A DNA stretch of 36,954 nucleotides from a virus, in the IMG/VR virus record IMGVR_UViG_3300025132_000121, positions 1 through 36,954 of that record; one strand, 5' to 3'. Positions 8,442-19,200 of this stretch are shown piece after piece; the first letter of the stretch is position 1; each line of letters opens with the position of its first letter. The notes beneath the pieces were generated by a model. That model saw nothing but the letters and a program-made list of their open reading frames with translations. It searched no databases and had not been told where the DNA came from. The translations under genes were made by a program, and so were the position numbers.

Positions 8442-9869
8442 ATGGCAGAAGAAGCAGAAGACAAGACCGAAGAGAAAGACGAAGGCGCGTTCACTCCAGA
8501 TGACTTTGTGTATGACAAGGACACGAAGAAGTACGTTCGTAAGAGCATGTCGCCAGGACTTTACCGGCGACAAAATCTAGCAGCGACAAAACAAGCGGCG
8601 ACCGCAGGTGGTATTGCTGTTGCCGGCGAATTGGGACAGTTTCTTGTTGGTCTTCAGACCATGAAGGACCCTGTAATCAAGGGACTTGGGGCAGAAGCAG
8701 CTCAGCTTAAGGCGGATATAGACAAGGATGCCGATTTACTAACCGATGAAGAAAAGGCAGCTCGACGCGAGGCTGGCATGGCTAATGTCCAGAGGGCCAT
8801 GGAGCAGCAACAGCGTCGAACGGAAAAGATTGCCGCCTCTACAGGTAAGTTTGACGCGGCAAGCCTGCTTGCTGCAGGCGATAGAAGTCTCGGTCAGGTT
8901 CGACAGGCTGCTTTGGATACTGAAGCGAGACTTGCGGCAGAAGATGTGGCTCGAGAGAAATTGAAGGAAGAATCCGACGCACGCAAACAAGCTCGTCTTG
9001 ATTCTATAAAGCAAACCCTTCTCAACGTCCGTAAGGAGACCGTACTCGAACCACTGCAAAGGGTGCTTGGCACGGGCACCTCAGCTGCTCAAAAAATATT
9101 GGCTCATGCCCCGGCAGCGTCGATTGAAAAGGAAGTCGAACAACTTCGTGACCTAAAGGTGCCAGATGAGGACATCGCCGAGGTCGACCGATTGCTTGCG
9201 ACAAACCCCAAGAAGGGTCGCGAGATGATCAAAGAGCTCACCGAAAAATATAAGGGTGGCCCTCCTGAGACTAAAGAGGCAAAGAAAGCAGAACCTAAGA
9301 AGGGGCCCGTCGATGTCGATGTTGGCTTCAAGAAGGCTGATGAGTATTGGGCAAACAACAAGAGCGGAGATGGTGACGACTTTCGTCAGTGGGCTCGCAA
9401 GAACTACCCAGACGAAGTGCTCAAGGATGACCGTCAAGCAAATCTCGACGCAAGCGGACCCGTCAACAGCAAGGCTTTTAAGGATGCCTGGAACAAGTAC
9501 GGCGAGGAGTACCTCAAGGAGGAGGCACGACCCCTTGGGGCGCCCACAGTCACCGTAGAGAAGATTGAAGAGGCGAAAAGTAAGCAAGAGTTAGATGCTC
9601 AAGCCACGGAGCGAAACAAGGACATTGCGCCTCTTGGGTTTGAAGCGTTGTACCCGAGCTCTGATGTTCGCCGTGAGTACATGTCAAGAAGCGATCAAGG
9701 TGATTTCCTGATTTCGTGGAGTCCGTCGACTCAGAGCTTCAGAATCTTAGATCCCGAAACAAGACAGCGTGAGTTAGAAATCACTGTCGATCAGATGAAG
9801 GAAAGCGACCAAGAGTTTGCACAGAATCTTCTGAAGCTCGCTGAAGCTGAAGGGCTGGTCAAGAGTTGA
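8442..9869 (+). CDS. Helical internal virion protein, unknown family
   Basis: This 475-aa protein is highly charged, with an acidic N-terminus (AEEAEDKTEEKDEG) and long stretches of Ala/Lys/Glu/Arg heptad-like sequence from about 85 to 200, which are probably coiled coil. Around 52-66 it has a short hydrophobic segment (TAGGIAVAGELGQFL). I do not recognise the family. Its position between the glycine-zipper gene and the fibre-domain gene, and the overlap of its TGA with the next ATG (TGATG), point to a co-translated internal or ejection protein. Function beyond structural is unknown. Confidence 0.5.
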   Translation: MAEEAEDKTEEKDEGAFTPDDFVYDKDTKKYVRKSMSPGLYRRQNLAATKQAATAGGIAVAGELGQFLVGLQTMKDPVIKGLGAEAAQLKADIDKDADLLTDEEKAARREAGMANVQRAMEQQQRRTEKIAASTGKFDAASLLAAGDRSLGQVRQAALDTEARLAAEDVAREKLKEESDARKQARLDSIKQTLLNVRKETVLEPLQRVLGTGTSAAQKILAHAPAASIEKEVEQLRDLKVPDEDIAEVDRLLATNPKKGREMIKELTEKYKGGPPETKEAKKAEPKKGPVDVDVGFKKADEYWANNKSGDGDDFRQWARKNYPDEVLKDDRQANLDASGPVNSKAFKDAWNKYGEEYLKEEARPLGAPTVTVEKIEEAKSKQELDAQATERNKDIAPLGFEALYPSSDVRREYMSRSDQGDFLISWSPSTQSFRILDPETRQRELEITVDQMKESDQEFAQNLLKLAEAEGLVKS

Positions 9870-10444
9870 TGCCGGCTAACTCGCCAAGTCGCCGCGAGTA
9901 TGTGCAGTTTAAGCGCATGTTGGAGCAGGCACTTCTGGAGGTACCTCTGCCTGCCGGCATCATTGATACTGATCACATCATTCCTGGTGCCATCAGGCCT
10001 GAGAACTGCAAGCTGGATGCTCAGTGGGAATTTCAGTCGAACGATTTTCAGCGCGCGCCTCGAGCTCCGGCGAGAACAACTACCGCGACTGAGTCTCAAC
10101 AGCCAAACAGAATCAGTGTCGACTCGTATGGTGGAACCTCAAGCTATTCGGTAGATGATGAGCCGGTTCAGGAGGAGGGGCCAGAGAGCGTTGAGCAGGT
10201 AGTGTTCTTAGACGCAGTGAGACGAAAGGTCATCTTTACACTGCCCCCAGCTGCTAAAAACTCTGGTGTTCGTGTCTATGTGAAGCGCACGGACTCCGAT
10301 TCTAACGAGATTTGCAGGATAGAAACTTTCCAAGACGATAAGATAGATGAGGATGATCGCATTACACTTGCGGCACTTGAGGCAGTGATTCTTATTGCTG
10401 ACTCAGGAAAATGGCATCTGCTCTCTCGTTACACCCCATCGTAG
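9869..10444 (+). CDS. Structural protein with C-terminal fibre-type beta domain
   Basis: This is a 191-aa protein. Its ATG overlaps the preceding TGA (TGATG); a TTG one codon upstream is a less likely start. Residues 1-105 are low-complexity and Pro/Arg/Ser-rich. From about 110 to 191 comes a recognisable beta domain: a RKVIFTLPPA strand, then GVRVYVKRTDSDSNEICRI, and at the end AVILIADSGKWHLLSRYT. This pattern (strand, xKRTDS, then a final 'SDG-W-LL' strand) is common at the tips of phage fibre and decoration proteins and is seen in many tail-associated proteins. Why a fibre domain sits among internal proteins is unclear. Confidence 0.5.
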   Translation: MPANSPSRREYVQFKRMLEQALLEVPLPAGIIDTDHIIPGAIRPENCKLDAQWEFQSNDFQRAPRAPARTTTATESQQPNRISVDSYGGTSSYSVDDEPVQEEGPESVEQVVFLDAVRRKVIFTLPPAAKNSGVRVYVKRTDSDSNEICRIETFQDDKIDEDDRITLAALEAVILIADSGKWHLLSRYTPS

Positions 10445-10452
10445 GAAATGAA

Positions 10453-12192
10453 ATGGCAACTCCTCTTTTCCAAACTGATTTTGAGAGAGCACCGAGTGCT
10501 CTTGAGAGCTTTGAGAAAAACTTCCTCGATACCCGGATCAAGGAGGGCACAAAAGCCTACGAAAGGATGCTCAAGGCAGCAGACCCCAAGTTTGCAGTGG
10601 ACATCTACAAAGAGGAGATGAAACTTCTCACAGCGCTCGAAAAACAACTCAGTGGTCTGAAGTCATCTAAGAGCGGTGGGGGTAGTGTCACCTACACGAC
10701 AAGGCTTCCAAGTGAAAAAGACATCTTCAAACTCGAACAAAACATTATAGATGACCAAGTCAAACAACAGGATGACTACGTAACTGGCAAAGGCGGCTAC
10801 ACTACCCAACAAGCAAGAGTCCGAAAAACTCTCAGCCAAATTGAACAAGCGGAAACTCCTGAGGCGCGCAAGAACCTTACACGTAGCTTGCAACGTCATA
10901 TTCAAAGTTTCCAAGACGACGCCAGAAATAGGACTCGAGGCGCTGGGCACGCTTTTGGCGAAGCTGTAATGGAAGATGCAAGAGGTCTGAGTGATGAGAC
11001 TCGACAGGCAGTTTTCGGGACTCTTCGAGCTAACAAGTTGACGCCCAACAGTGAGGATTTGAAGATCTATGCTGAACCTCGTGAACTGAGAGCAGAGGAC
11101 CAAGAGCGACTCAACAAACTGCGGAAGGGCACGACCGACGTTCGATCAACTCAAAAGCAAGGCACTGCTGGCGTCGATCCATCAACACTGGCTTCTGACC
11201 TCATCAAAAGAATCGCAGCTCAACGCATCAGGGTAGAGCGAGCTCGTGACAATTCGTATGCAGCTCGTGAGGAATATCGAAGTCTTGCTGCAGGACCCAA
11301 TGTCAACTTGGCAATCAGTCCTCTTGCATCTCGGCCATCTCAGAGGTCTGACGCTTTAGCTGAGTACGCTAGGTTGGCTGAACTAGACCCGGAAAGAGCA
11401 GAATCTGTACTGGATGCGTCGCGTGATGCAGGTAAGTTGACGATACCTGACCGGCTTGCTCAGCTACGTGCCGATCCCGATGCAGGCGGTAAGGCACCTA
11501 TCGATACGGTTCTAGACCGTGTAGGGGCACTGGAGGCCCTTACTGGCTACTCTCGTGCTCCGACCGAGGCTGGACGCTTTGGTGTTGATGTAGACACGCG
11601 AGACTTGACCAGCACTGATATTCCCAGTGTGAGACAAGCAATGCAGGACATGTTGACTGCAGTGAAATCTCCGATGTTCGAAGATCAACAGTTTGGTAGT
11701 ATCGATAGCATGGGTGACACGCTTGAATTCGAGAACTACTTGGAGAATGCAATATCTGCATTGGACGAGACTCGAGAAAAAGACCCGAGCATGGCAGCTC
11801 AGCTGGCGCAGAACTTTTCCAAAGATCTTGTAGATTGGAAAGACTCTCAAGATGACAGGGAGATTGGTAGACTTCGATCTGACACGCAACCTGGATATGC
11901 GGTCAGTCGTTCTATCAATCGCATTCGCACCGCAAAGCGAGAAGCTGATAAGAGTGGTGACACTAAAATGTTGGCGGAGACGGTAGCGAATGAGGCGAAC
12001 AGATTTCGTGCGGCGGATGATTTCACGAGAAGCGCGTATGGAGACGAATTCATTGAGCGCGTCGAAGACTTCAAAGACCACAGAGATTTTGATTACTTCG
12101 AACAAAGTTTAATTGAACTTCAGCCTGCAGCAGAAGAAGCTGCAGTTGGTATCACCGATATAGGGGAAACAAATGGCACAGTCAGCAGCTGA
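10453..12192 (+). CDS. Large helical virion protein, unknown family
   Basis: The ATG at 10453 is preferred over the in-frame ATG at 10411 because AGGA lies 6 nt upstream and the upstream start would sit inside the preceding gene. The 579-aa product is charged and helical, with a Ser/Gly linker (KSSKSGGGS, about 71-79), many Arg/Glu/Gln repeats and no transmembrane segment. Around 340-420 it contains Leu-rich helices separated by Asp/Pro turns. No family was recognised. It overlaps the next gene by 20 nt and belongs to the putative internal-protein set. The role is inferred only from location. Confidence 0.5.
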   Translation: MATPLFQTDFERAPSALESFEKNFLDTRIKEGTKAYERMLKAADPKFAVDIYKEEMKLLTALEKQLSGLKSSKSGGGSVTYTTRLPSEKDIFKLEQNIIDDQVKQQDDYVTGKGGYTTQQARVRKTLSQIEQAETPEARKNLTRSLQRHIQSFQDDARNRTRGAGHAFGEAVMEDARGLSDETRQAVFGTLRANKLTPNSEDLKIYAEPRELRAEDQERLNKLRKGTTDVRSTQKQGTAGVDPSTLASDLIKRIAAQRIRVERARDNSYAAREEYRSLAAGPNVNLAISPLASRPSQRSDALAEYARLAELDPERAESVLDASRDAGKLTIPDRLAQLRADPDAGGKAPIDTVLDRVGALEALTGYSRAPTEAGRFGVDVDTRDLTSTDIPSVRQAMQDMLTAVKSPMFEDQQFGSIDSMGDTLEFENYLENAISALDETREKDPSMAAQLAQNFSKDLVDWKDSQDDREIGRLRSDTQPGYAVSRSINRIRTAKREADKSGDTKMLAETVANEANRFRAADDFTRSAYGDEFIERVEDFKDHRDFDYFEQSLIELQPAAEEAAVGITDIGETNGTVSS

Positions 12193-13282
12193 CTTTCTTG
12201 CAAAGCAAACCGGAAGAGTAAATAAGAGGCCAACCAAAGTCGGTGGTGGCACAGGCGGTGGTGGCACAAGCGGTGGCACGGGCGGTGGTGGCACAGGCGG
12301 TGGAACGTCGAAAACTTCAAAGCGACTCCCACCATCTCCGGAGCTTGTTCGTACCGCTGCAGCAGGACTAGCCTCCGCAGATGTAGTAACGGGTAGGGCA
12401 CCGAGGACGGAGACCGACTTTCAAGATGATTTCAAGGAGTCCCAAACAAACTTGGGTTTGGCCGCTACTCGAAGGGGTGAAGACGCCACACTGGCTGACT
12501 TATTGGAATCTAGACGATCTCAAATGATGGATACTCAGAAGGCGCTTCAAGAAGCAGAAATTGAACTGCAACGATCGGCCACTGCAAGACAGCAGGTTGA
12601 TCCGGGTGTTTTCAGCTTGAATCGTGCATCTCAAGATCCGGAAGCACTACAAGAAGCAGAGTTGTACAACAGGCGATTTGCAGTAAAGAAGAGGATTGAA
12701 AAAGATCTGGCTCAACAGTCGTCTGATATAGCCATGCTGCAAGAAGCTGCGGATAGTGGTCAGACTGTGGCTGGGATTAAGGAACAGTTGACGGCCAAAT
12801 TGAGAGCGCAACAGATCGAGAGGAATAGGATTCAAAACGAACTAAACCTCGTCGGTCGGCAGGAAGGCAGATCAGTCATGCGTCAGTTGACCCCATCTGC
12901 CATTAGCGGTCTCCCTCAATACGATGAGGAAGGAAATTACGAGGGGATAAGTGGTACAGAATTTGGGGCATTATCGGGTCCGTTTAGAGAAAGATTGGAT
13001 GCAGTGGATGCAGAGGAACGACGCACTGTTGAATTATTAGATTTGTTGCCAGAGACGCAAGAATTTGTTCCAGGTGTTGACCCAATCAATGAAACACCAG
13101 TACCAGCTACTGCGCCTTCACGGAAACCATCACGACCAATGAGTGACGATGAGTTTCTTGGCAGTATGATGAGTCAAAGTGTCACTAATCCGGTCGACCC
13201 AATTCTTGAAGAGTCAGTGAAAAATGAGCTTAAAAGAGGTGGTGGTCAACCCCTCGCAGACGCAGCAGACACCGGACGGTGA
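12173..13282 (+). CDS. Virion protein with Gly-Thr linker
   Basis: This 369-aa protein overlaps the previous gene by 20 nt and has TAGGGG 8 nt before its ATG. Residues 1-22 are basic and helical, 24-46 are a Gly/Thr linker (GGGTGGGGTSGGTGGGG type) encoded by an internal direct repeat, and about 60-290 is a long helical region rich in Gln, Glu and Arg, likely coiled coil. The C-terminal 60 residues are Pro/Ser/Asp-rich. The linker suggests a short N-terminal arm attached flexibly to a helical core. I do not recognise the family; context is the internal-protein cluster, directly upstream of the giant gene. Confidence 0.5.
   Translation: MAQSAADFLAKQTGRVNKRPTKVGGGTGGGGTSGGTGGGGTGGGTSKTSKRLPPSPELVRTAAAGLASADVVTGRAPRTETDFQDDFKESQTNLGLAATRRGEDATLADLLESRRSQMMDTQKALQEAEIELQRSATARQQVDPGVFSLNRASQDPEALQEAELYNRRFAVKKRIEKDLAQQSSDIAMLQEAADSGQTVAGIKEQLTAKLRAQQIERNRIQNELNLVGRQEGRSVMRQLTPSAISGLPQYDEEGNYEGISGTEFGALSGPFRERLDAVDAEERRTVELLDLLPETQEFVPGVDPINETPVPATAPSRKPSRPMSDDEFLGSMMSQSVTNPVDPILEESVKNELKRGGGQPLADAADTGR
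12241..12303 (+). repeat. 21-bp direct repeat encoding Gly-Thr linker
   Basis: The 21-bp unit CGGTGGTGGCACAGGCGGTGG occurs at 12241-12261 and 12283-12303, with a variant unit between. It is in frame and gives the Gly/Thr-rich linker of the surrounding gene, so its length could vary by slippage without breaking the frame. Confidence 0.85.
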
Positions 13283-13294
13283 TAGGGCAAAGTA

Positions 13295-16200
13295 GTGGCA
13301 GAAGAAACCGAAACATCGACGTTACCGGATGTAGACCCATACGCCGAACTGAAGGCCTATGAAGAAAGCATCTTCGGTGCTGACACTCAACAAGTTGATG
13401 TAGACGACTACCTTGCAAGCACCTTGCGCTCAGACGTGCAGCGTCTACCACAAACGGACGAGGAGGTAGAGCAGCAACAAATCGAGTCGGGGTATATGCC
13501 TCTCCCTGGTCGGGAGATGGACCTTGACCCTGCAACACCCGTTGAAATCGAGGACTACTTCTTCGAGGTGTACGACCACATTTTTCAGGGTCAGCTAAAC
13601 AGGGGCAAGACAGAACAGCAGGCTGAAAAAATTGCCTCAGAGCAAGCACGCAGCGCGCTTATCTACAACCTTGTTGGCGAAGTACCTAAGCCCACCGATC
13701 CTGACGCTAAGGGAATCTTAGCAGCTGGTGGTCGAGTGTTCGGCTCTCGCAAGTTGTACGGCATGAGGGACGCAGATACTCCCAAGAAAGCGTTCGACAT
13801 GCGAATGGAGGAGAATCGAAACGCCGAGCTTGAAATCAGAGAAATGGTTCAAGAAGAAGGCGCGATGGCTGTTCTCGGCAAGGTCTGGGAAGGCAGTGAA
13901 CCGATGACCATCGAAGAGGCTAAGAAGTCAGGTATCGGTATTGATCGTCAGTCTTTCTGGGGACGTGACCGACAAGACGGTGTCGACGATGATGTTTCGT
14001 TCTTCGATGACGCATACATTCCATTTGGCATCAAAAACATTCCTGAGTTGATTGAACGAGCTGCAATCAAAATCAACATACCTGGGATGTTCGCCAACGT
14101 GTTTCTAGACGAAGATGAGCGAGAGGCGTACCTCAAAGAAACCAAGCTTGCACTTCCCACTGAAAACTTCGAGAGAATCGTCGAGACTGTTGAGCTCGCT
14201 CATGAAAAGGGATTGAACGACAAGCAAATTGAGGACCAGCTCGGCGACGAAATAGGTTCTACATTGATGCAGCAGTCGTTTGACGATTTGCCGTCCGGCT
14301 TTCAAGTCGCAAAACCGTCTGTAGACCTGTTCAAAAAATCGGTGAACGCCAACAACGACCGCTTCACATTGTCCAACAACGATCAACTCAGGGGTGCTGC
14401 ACTTCTTGTTCAGGAAGGCGCCTCTGATAAGGTCATCCAGAAAGCGTTGAATGATGTGTCGTTCGGAGCACTACCAGAAGAGGTATGGGCCGGTTCAGTG
14501 CGTTCGACGGTCCCCTTGGTGCGGCAGTCTATCGAAACTGCCAAGCGGGTGATTGAAGCTAAGGGTGATGCAGGAAGAGCTGCGCGGGTTCTTGAAAAGG
14601 GCATCGAGTCGACCTTGTTCAGTGCCGAACAGGTCGGCGATGAAATCAAGGTGATGGAAAACACCTTGGGCAAGGCGCTCCGCATGCTGGGTGTCTTCAC
14701 CGAAGGAGTCGCAGAGATTGACGGCACATTTGGACTCACAGAGGATGCGGTCAAACAAAAACTCAAAGCAGTGGGATTGCCAGAGGAACTCTCTATTCTC
14801 CCTGGTCTCGGCGTCGGTAATATACTCAACGTCACCCCAGCATCAAGAGACTTCTATTTCAACTACGGCATGCGAGACATGGACTCTACGTGGTTGTCAC
14901 GAACGCTTGCTAATATTGAGACTGGCAATGTTGGATTCACTACACACTTGACGAACGAGGCGAGAAAGGACGGATTTGAACGAGGCACACCAGAGTTTCA
15001 CACCAAGCTTTTTATTGGTGGCGCTCTGGACTTCTTGGTGCCTTGGGAAAAGCTGCATCTCGCACCAGTGGCACACACAACCAAAGCTGCAGCTCGTGGA
15101 GCATCACTGACACGCAAGCTAAACGTGTCGGGGTATCGTGGACGTGCGTTCTTGGCGGGGTTCTCTCCTGCCATGTACAACCGTATTTACAAGACTTTTG
15201 AGCGAGCGTCTTTGGCTGCAGACAATATTCGAAGGCGACTGCCTGATGAAATTGATGCCCCGGCACTCAAAAGCTTGTTGGACCAAGACGATGCGTTTCG
15301 TGCAGCTCAGGATGTAGATGTCGAAGTTGCGGTTGATGACGTTGCGACTGACTTCCGACCCTTGACCTACACGGAACGTAAGTTTGCAGACCAAATCTTT
15401 GATCAGATGCAGGCAGGAAAGACCTTCGACGATGCGTCCGAAGCCATCAAGGATGGTTATTCACCGGACGTATTTGAGACTGCAGCTGACGTAACAGAGT
15501 CTGCTGTTCGTCATGTCATTGAGACTGAAGAGGGCATAGGACTATTTCCTTCTGGTAAACCGGGTACTCCTGAGTATCGACCAGGCGCCATACCGTTTGA
15601 GGTTGACCAACAGACCAAGCGTGTCCTTGCCGCAGCAGGCATTCGATACGAGGACATTAGAGATCAACTTGGAAAGCTCGCTGCATCTAATGCAGACGAG
15701 TACACCAAAAATCTACGTGCATTTTCGGCTATGGGTGCAGACGAAGACACTTTAGAACTTCGCAACTCAAAGCCCTACAAAAAAGTACGAGATCAACTCG
15801 ACAAGCTTGTAGAAGATGGCGACATGACCCCTGAAGAGAAGGTCACGCTGCTTGCCATGATGGAGACACGAGCTCACAACACCTCGGGTGTTGAGACAAT
15901 GTACAAGAAGATAAAAGACCCGGAGAGCTACTTCGAAGCAACGACCATTGAACGAGTTGCGACAAAGCTCGATGACGGCTCTGATGGACCGCCAGCGTTT
16001 AAAATTAAGACCACGCTCAGTAAAAATGCCGCCGATGAAATATCGATGAACAGCGTCAAGCAGCTGATCGATATCTTTGCCGACGAAGACACGCTCTCGA
16101 TGACAAGATTGCTGGACAATGATCTGGAGCTTTTGGTTGATTTGATGGGCAAACGATGGACAGCGGAGTTCATCAAAAACAAGATCGGTAATACTAAGCC

Positions 16201-19200
16201 ACGAGAAATACAGCCGAACAAGATGCCGTCAAATACGCTCAACGAGGCAGGTAAGACAATATTCGAGCGAAGATTAAGAACGCTTATTGAGGGCAGTGGT
16301 CGTCTGGGTGCAGACACCGTCTCTATGCGTGAGCTGTTGGCCAACCTTACATCGGTGTACGCGAGAATGGGTGACGGGGCAAAGGCCGCAATCATTCCGT
16401 CTATTACGAAGAGAGCAAACCTAAACGAGTTGTTGAAGCCGGACCGTTTCTTCCGGCCTGACATTATCAACCGAAATGTGGGTAGGCCCAATCGTCCGGG
16501 CACCATGGTTCGTGTCAGTGGAGACCTCTCAGCTCGTATCAGTGAGGGGCGAAGAGCCAAAACAGGTCGTAAGCGTGTTTTCGCAGATGTTGACGCGCAG
16601 CCGGAGTACGTAAAACAGGCTCTTGGTATCACCGACGACATGCAAGAAGTCGATGCCGTAGACGTATACGCTCGAGCTATTGGGTACGTGGTCGCTGAGA
16701 CCATGAAGAAAGAAGAGGCATCCAAGGCTCTTCGTGGCATGGATTTGGTGAATCTGACATCTGCTACCTTTGTGACAAGAGAGAAGGCCAAGAGCATTAG
16801 AAGGAGCGTCAACGCACGTTTGGCATCTGTGCTCGGCATCTCAAATCGCAGTAAGATCTCTGGTATTACCTACCTCGATGCGAAAAAGCTTAAAGGTATA
16901 GCCGATGCTAAATCAAACACCATCAGTCTGAACGAGACTCAACAGGCGAGCTTCAAGGTATTCATACAGAGATTAGCATCGGAGCCATTTGTTGCGACTC
17001 GAATGCCGCAAGAGCTCGTCGGTCCAGGCGCCAAGCTAGATTCAATCTCGTTTGAAAACTACAACCGTGTAGTTGAACTGATGCAAGATGTTGAGGCTGG
17101 GGCTTTTGCTCGTCGAACGGTCTATACGGAGGCTATTTCTAAGTCTCTCGCGTACTCATTGCTCGGTGCATTTAGGTCTGGTCCTATTGCTAAAATATCC
17201 GGCCCGATACCTCCGCTGAATAAGTTCGTGACCGGAGTCGAGAGGATGTTCAAACTGGACGACCCGCTCTCTGCTGTGCGACCAGAACTAAAGGAACTGC
17301 TTAGGAGAGAGCTCACTAAGCTGGAGAATGTGCGTAGTGACGTAATCAAGATCGCTAGAGATGCTCGTCGACAAAAACCCGACGCAACTATCGAGCAGAT
17401 TTTCGATTCACTTCGGAATCAACTTGAAGGCGACATGATGATGACGCCAGACCAAGTTGAGATTCTGCTTGGTAACGTCGAACTTTTCACCGACAAGGGC
17501 GAATACATAGGCAAGCAAGGACTCTTGTCTATATTCAACGAATTTACTACGGCTGAGATTGCAAGAATAGATGCCGAGTTTGCGGCATCTGAGCAAGCCA
17601 AGGGCGTAGACGTTGCTCCACAACAACTGAAGCCGTCACAGGCAGAAATCATTGCATCGGAAGATGTGATGACTCCAGATCAGTTTATCGAGGGTTTGAG
17701 CTCTGGAAAAAAGTTGCCTTCTCCAATTATTGAAGGTGAAAGTCGACTGCAGTACCTCACCAAATCTTCGACTCGGGCACTACTTCAAGACCTTTGCTCA
17801 AGTGGTAGCTTCCACGGTTTGCCGGAAGAAATAAACACAGCACTTACGCTGCTTGAAAGGTACTCGACGGATGAAGGACTTACAGCTGCTGCGGTGGCTA
17901 AGTTGGATGACGTTGAACGAATCTCTATTGCAGATTCGCTCTTCACAATTCAAGAAGAACTCGAGCGCCGAGCTAAGTACGTCCGAAACCGAGGTCAAAC
18001 CATACTGACGGCAATGAGTGGAGAAACAAGAGACGCCGCAAAGAACGTGGACACTGTTCAACTCGCTCATGCGTACAGGTTGTTTCATCAGGGCGGTAAA
18101 GGTTGGCAGCAGTTGTACGATTTCGTACAAAGCCAAGGTGCCGATTTGGGCTTGGACGTAGACAAGATCGGCAAGTTTAGTCCAGCTCAAGCGTTTCTTG
18201 AAATGACTGTTCGACTCATGGCAGAGGACAAGTTGTTGGGCTTGTACGATGTGATGGTCCAGCACGGCATGCCTGGTGCAAACGTGAACTACCGGATGCC
18301 GAAAAAGATTGTGTCACCAACCGGAGCTGAGGTCTCGATTGAGCGCAGTCATGCGTTTTATGATCGGGTCAGAGCCTACATGGACCAAATCTTCAAGGCT
18401 AACGACATTACAGAGGTGGTCGAGGCTACAGCAGACGCACCCGAACGCATCCGGAAGCCTCGCGTGCCCACAGGCAGTCAAGATGTGAAGTATCGATTCG
18501 CAGCTTTCGAAGAGAAGGGTGATGAAGTCACAGGCAACTTCCATGATCTTGATGCTCAACTTGCTGCTGAAGAAGCTCTTGTCCGATTCGGTGTACGCAC
18601 TCTGACTAATGGTCAGGAACTAGACACTATAGTTTTTCCAGATGGCAGCGTCACATACGGGCCTAAGGGTATCAAAGACGAGATTGATCAAGCACTCCTG
18701 AGAGCTGCATCGGTCGGTAAGGCTTTTGGAAGCGAGGCTGCTGAGCGCCTGAGAGTTGCCGACGTAGGAGCTCCGTTCGTACCCGGTGAAAAAACCACCA
18801 CAGTGAAAAACTACAGCAGAGTAGCCAATGCCATCACTGCTTTGGCTGAAATATTTCCGATTACATTCACAAACATCAAGCGTGGTGTGACAACTGGTCT
18901 GTTCATACCTAACCCTGCTTACTACACAGCAAACTTTATGGGTGGCGCACTACAGCTCGTCACCGCTGTGAACCCAGTGAAGGGTTTCTCGATGTTGACC
19001 AAGAATCCAAAGATGGTTGGTGCAGTCGTTGCACGGATGTTTGGGGAAGGCACACACAGGCCGTTTGGAAACAAGATTTTGGTCGCCAAGAACGGCATGA
19101 TCTACAACGCCGACCAGATTGCAGACATGGCTATTGCTTATCGGTTGAACTCAAGTTTCATTCAGGCCGAAACGCAGCGGTCCATGGCCGAAGATATCAA

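Noticed and set aside
7899-8573. 224-aa - strand ORF over the glycine-zipper gene
   Set aside because: It lies across two + strand genes that have SD sequences and sensible motifs; its residues look like a reverse-frame shadow.
15928-16839. 303-aa ORF on the - strand inside the giant gene
   Set aside because: It is antisense to a well-supported gene, is Ser/Leu/Arg-rich as expected for the reverse frame, and has no motif or SD.
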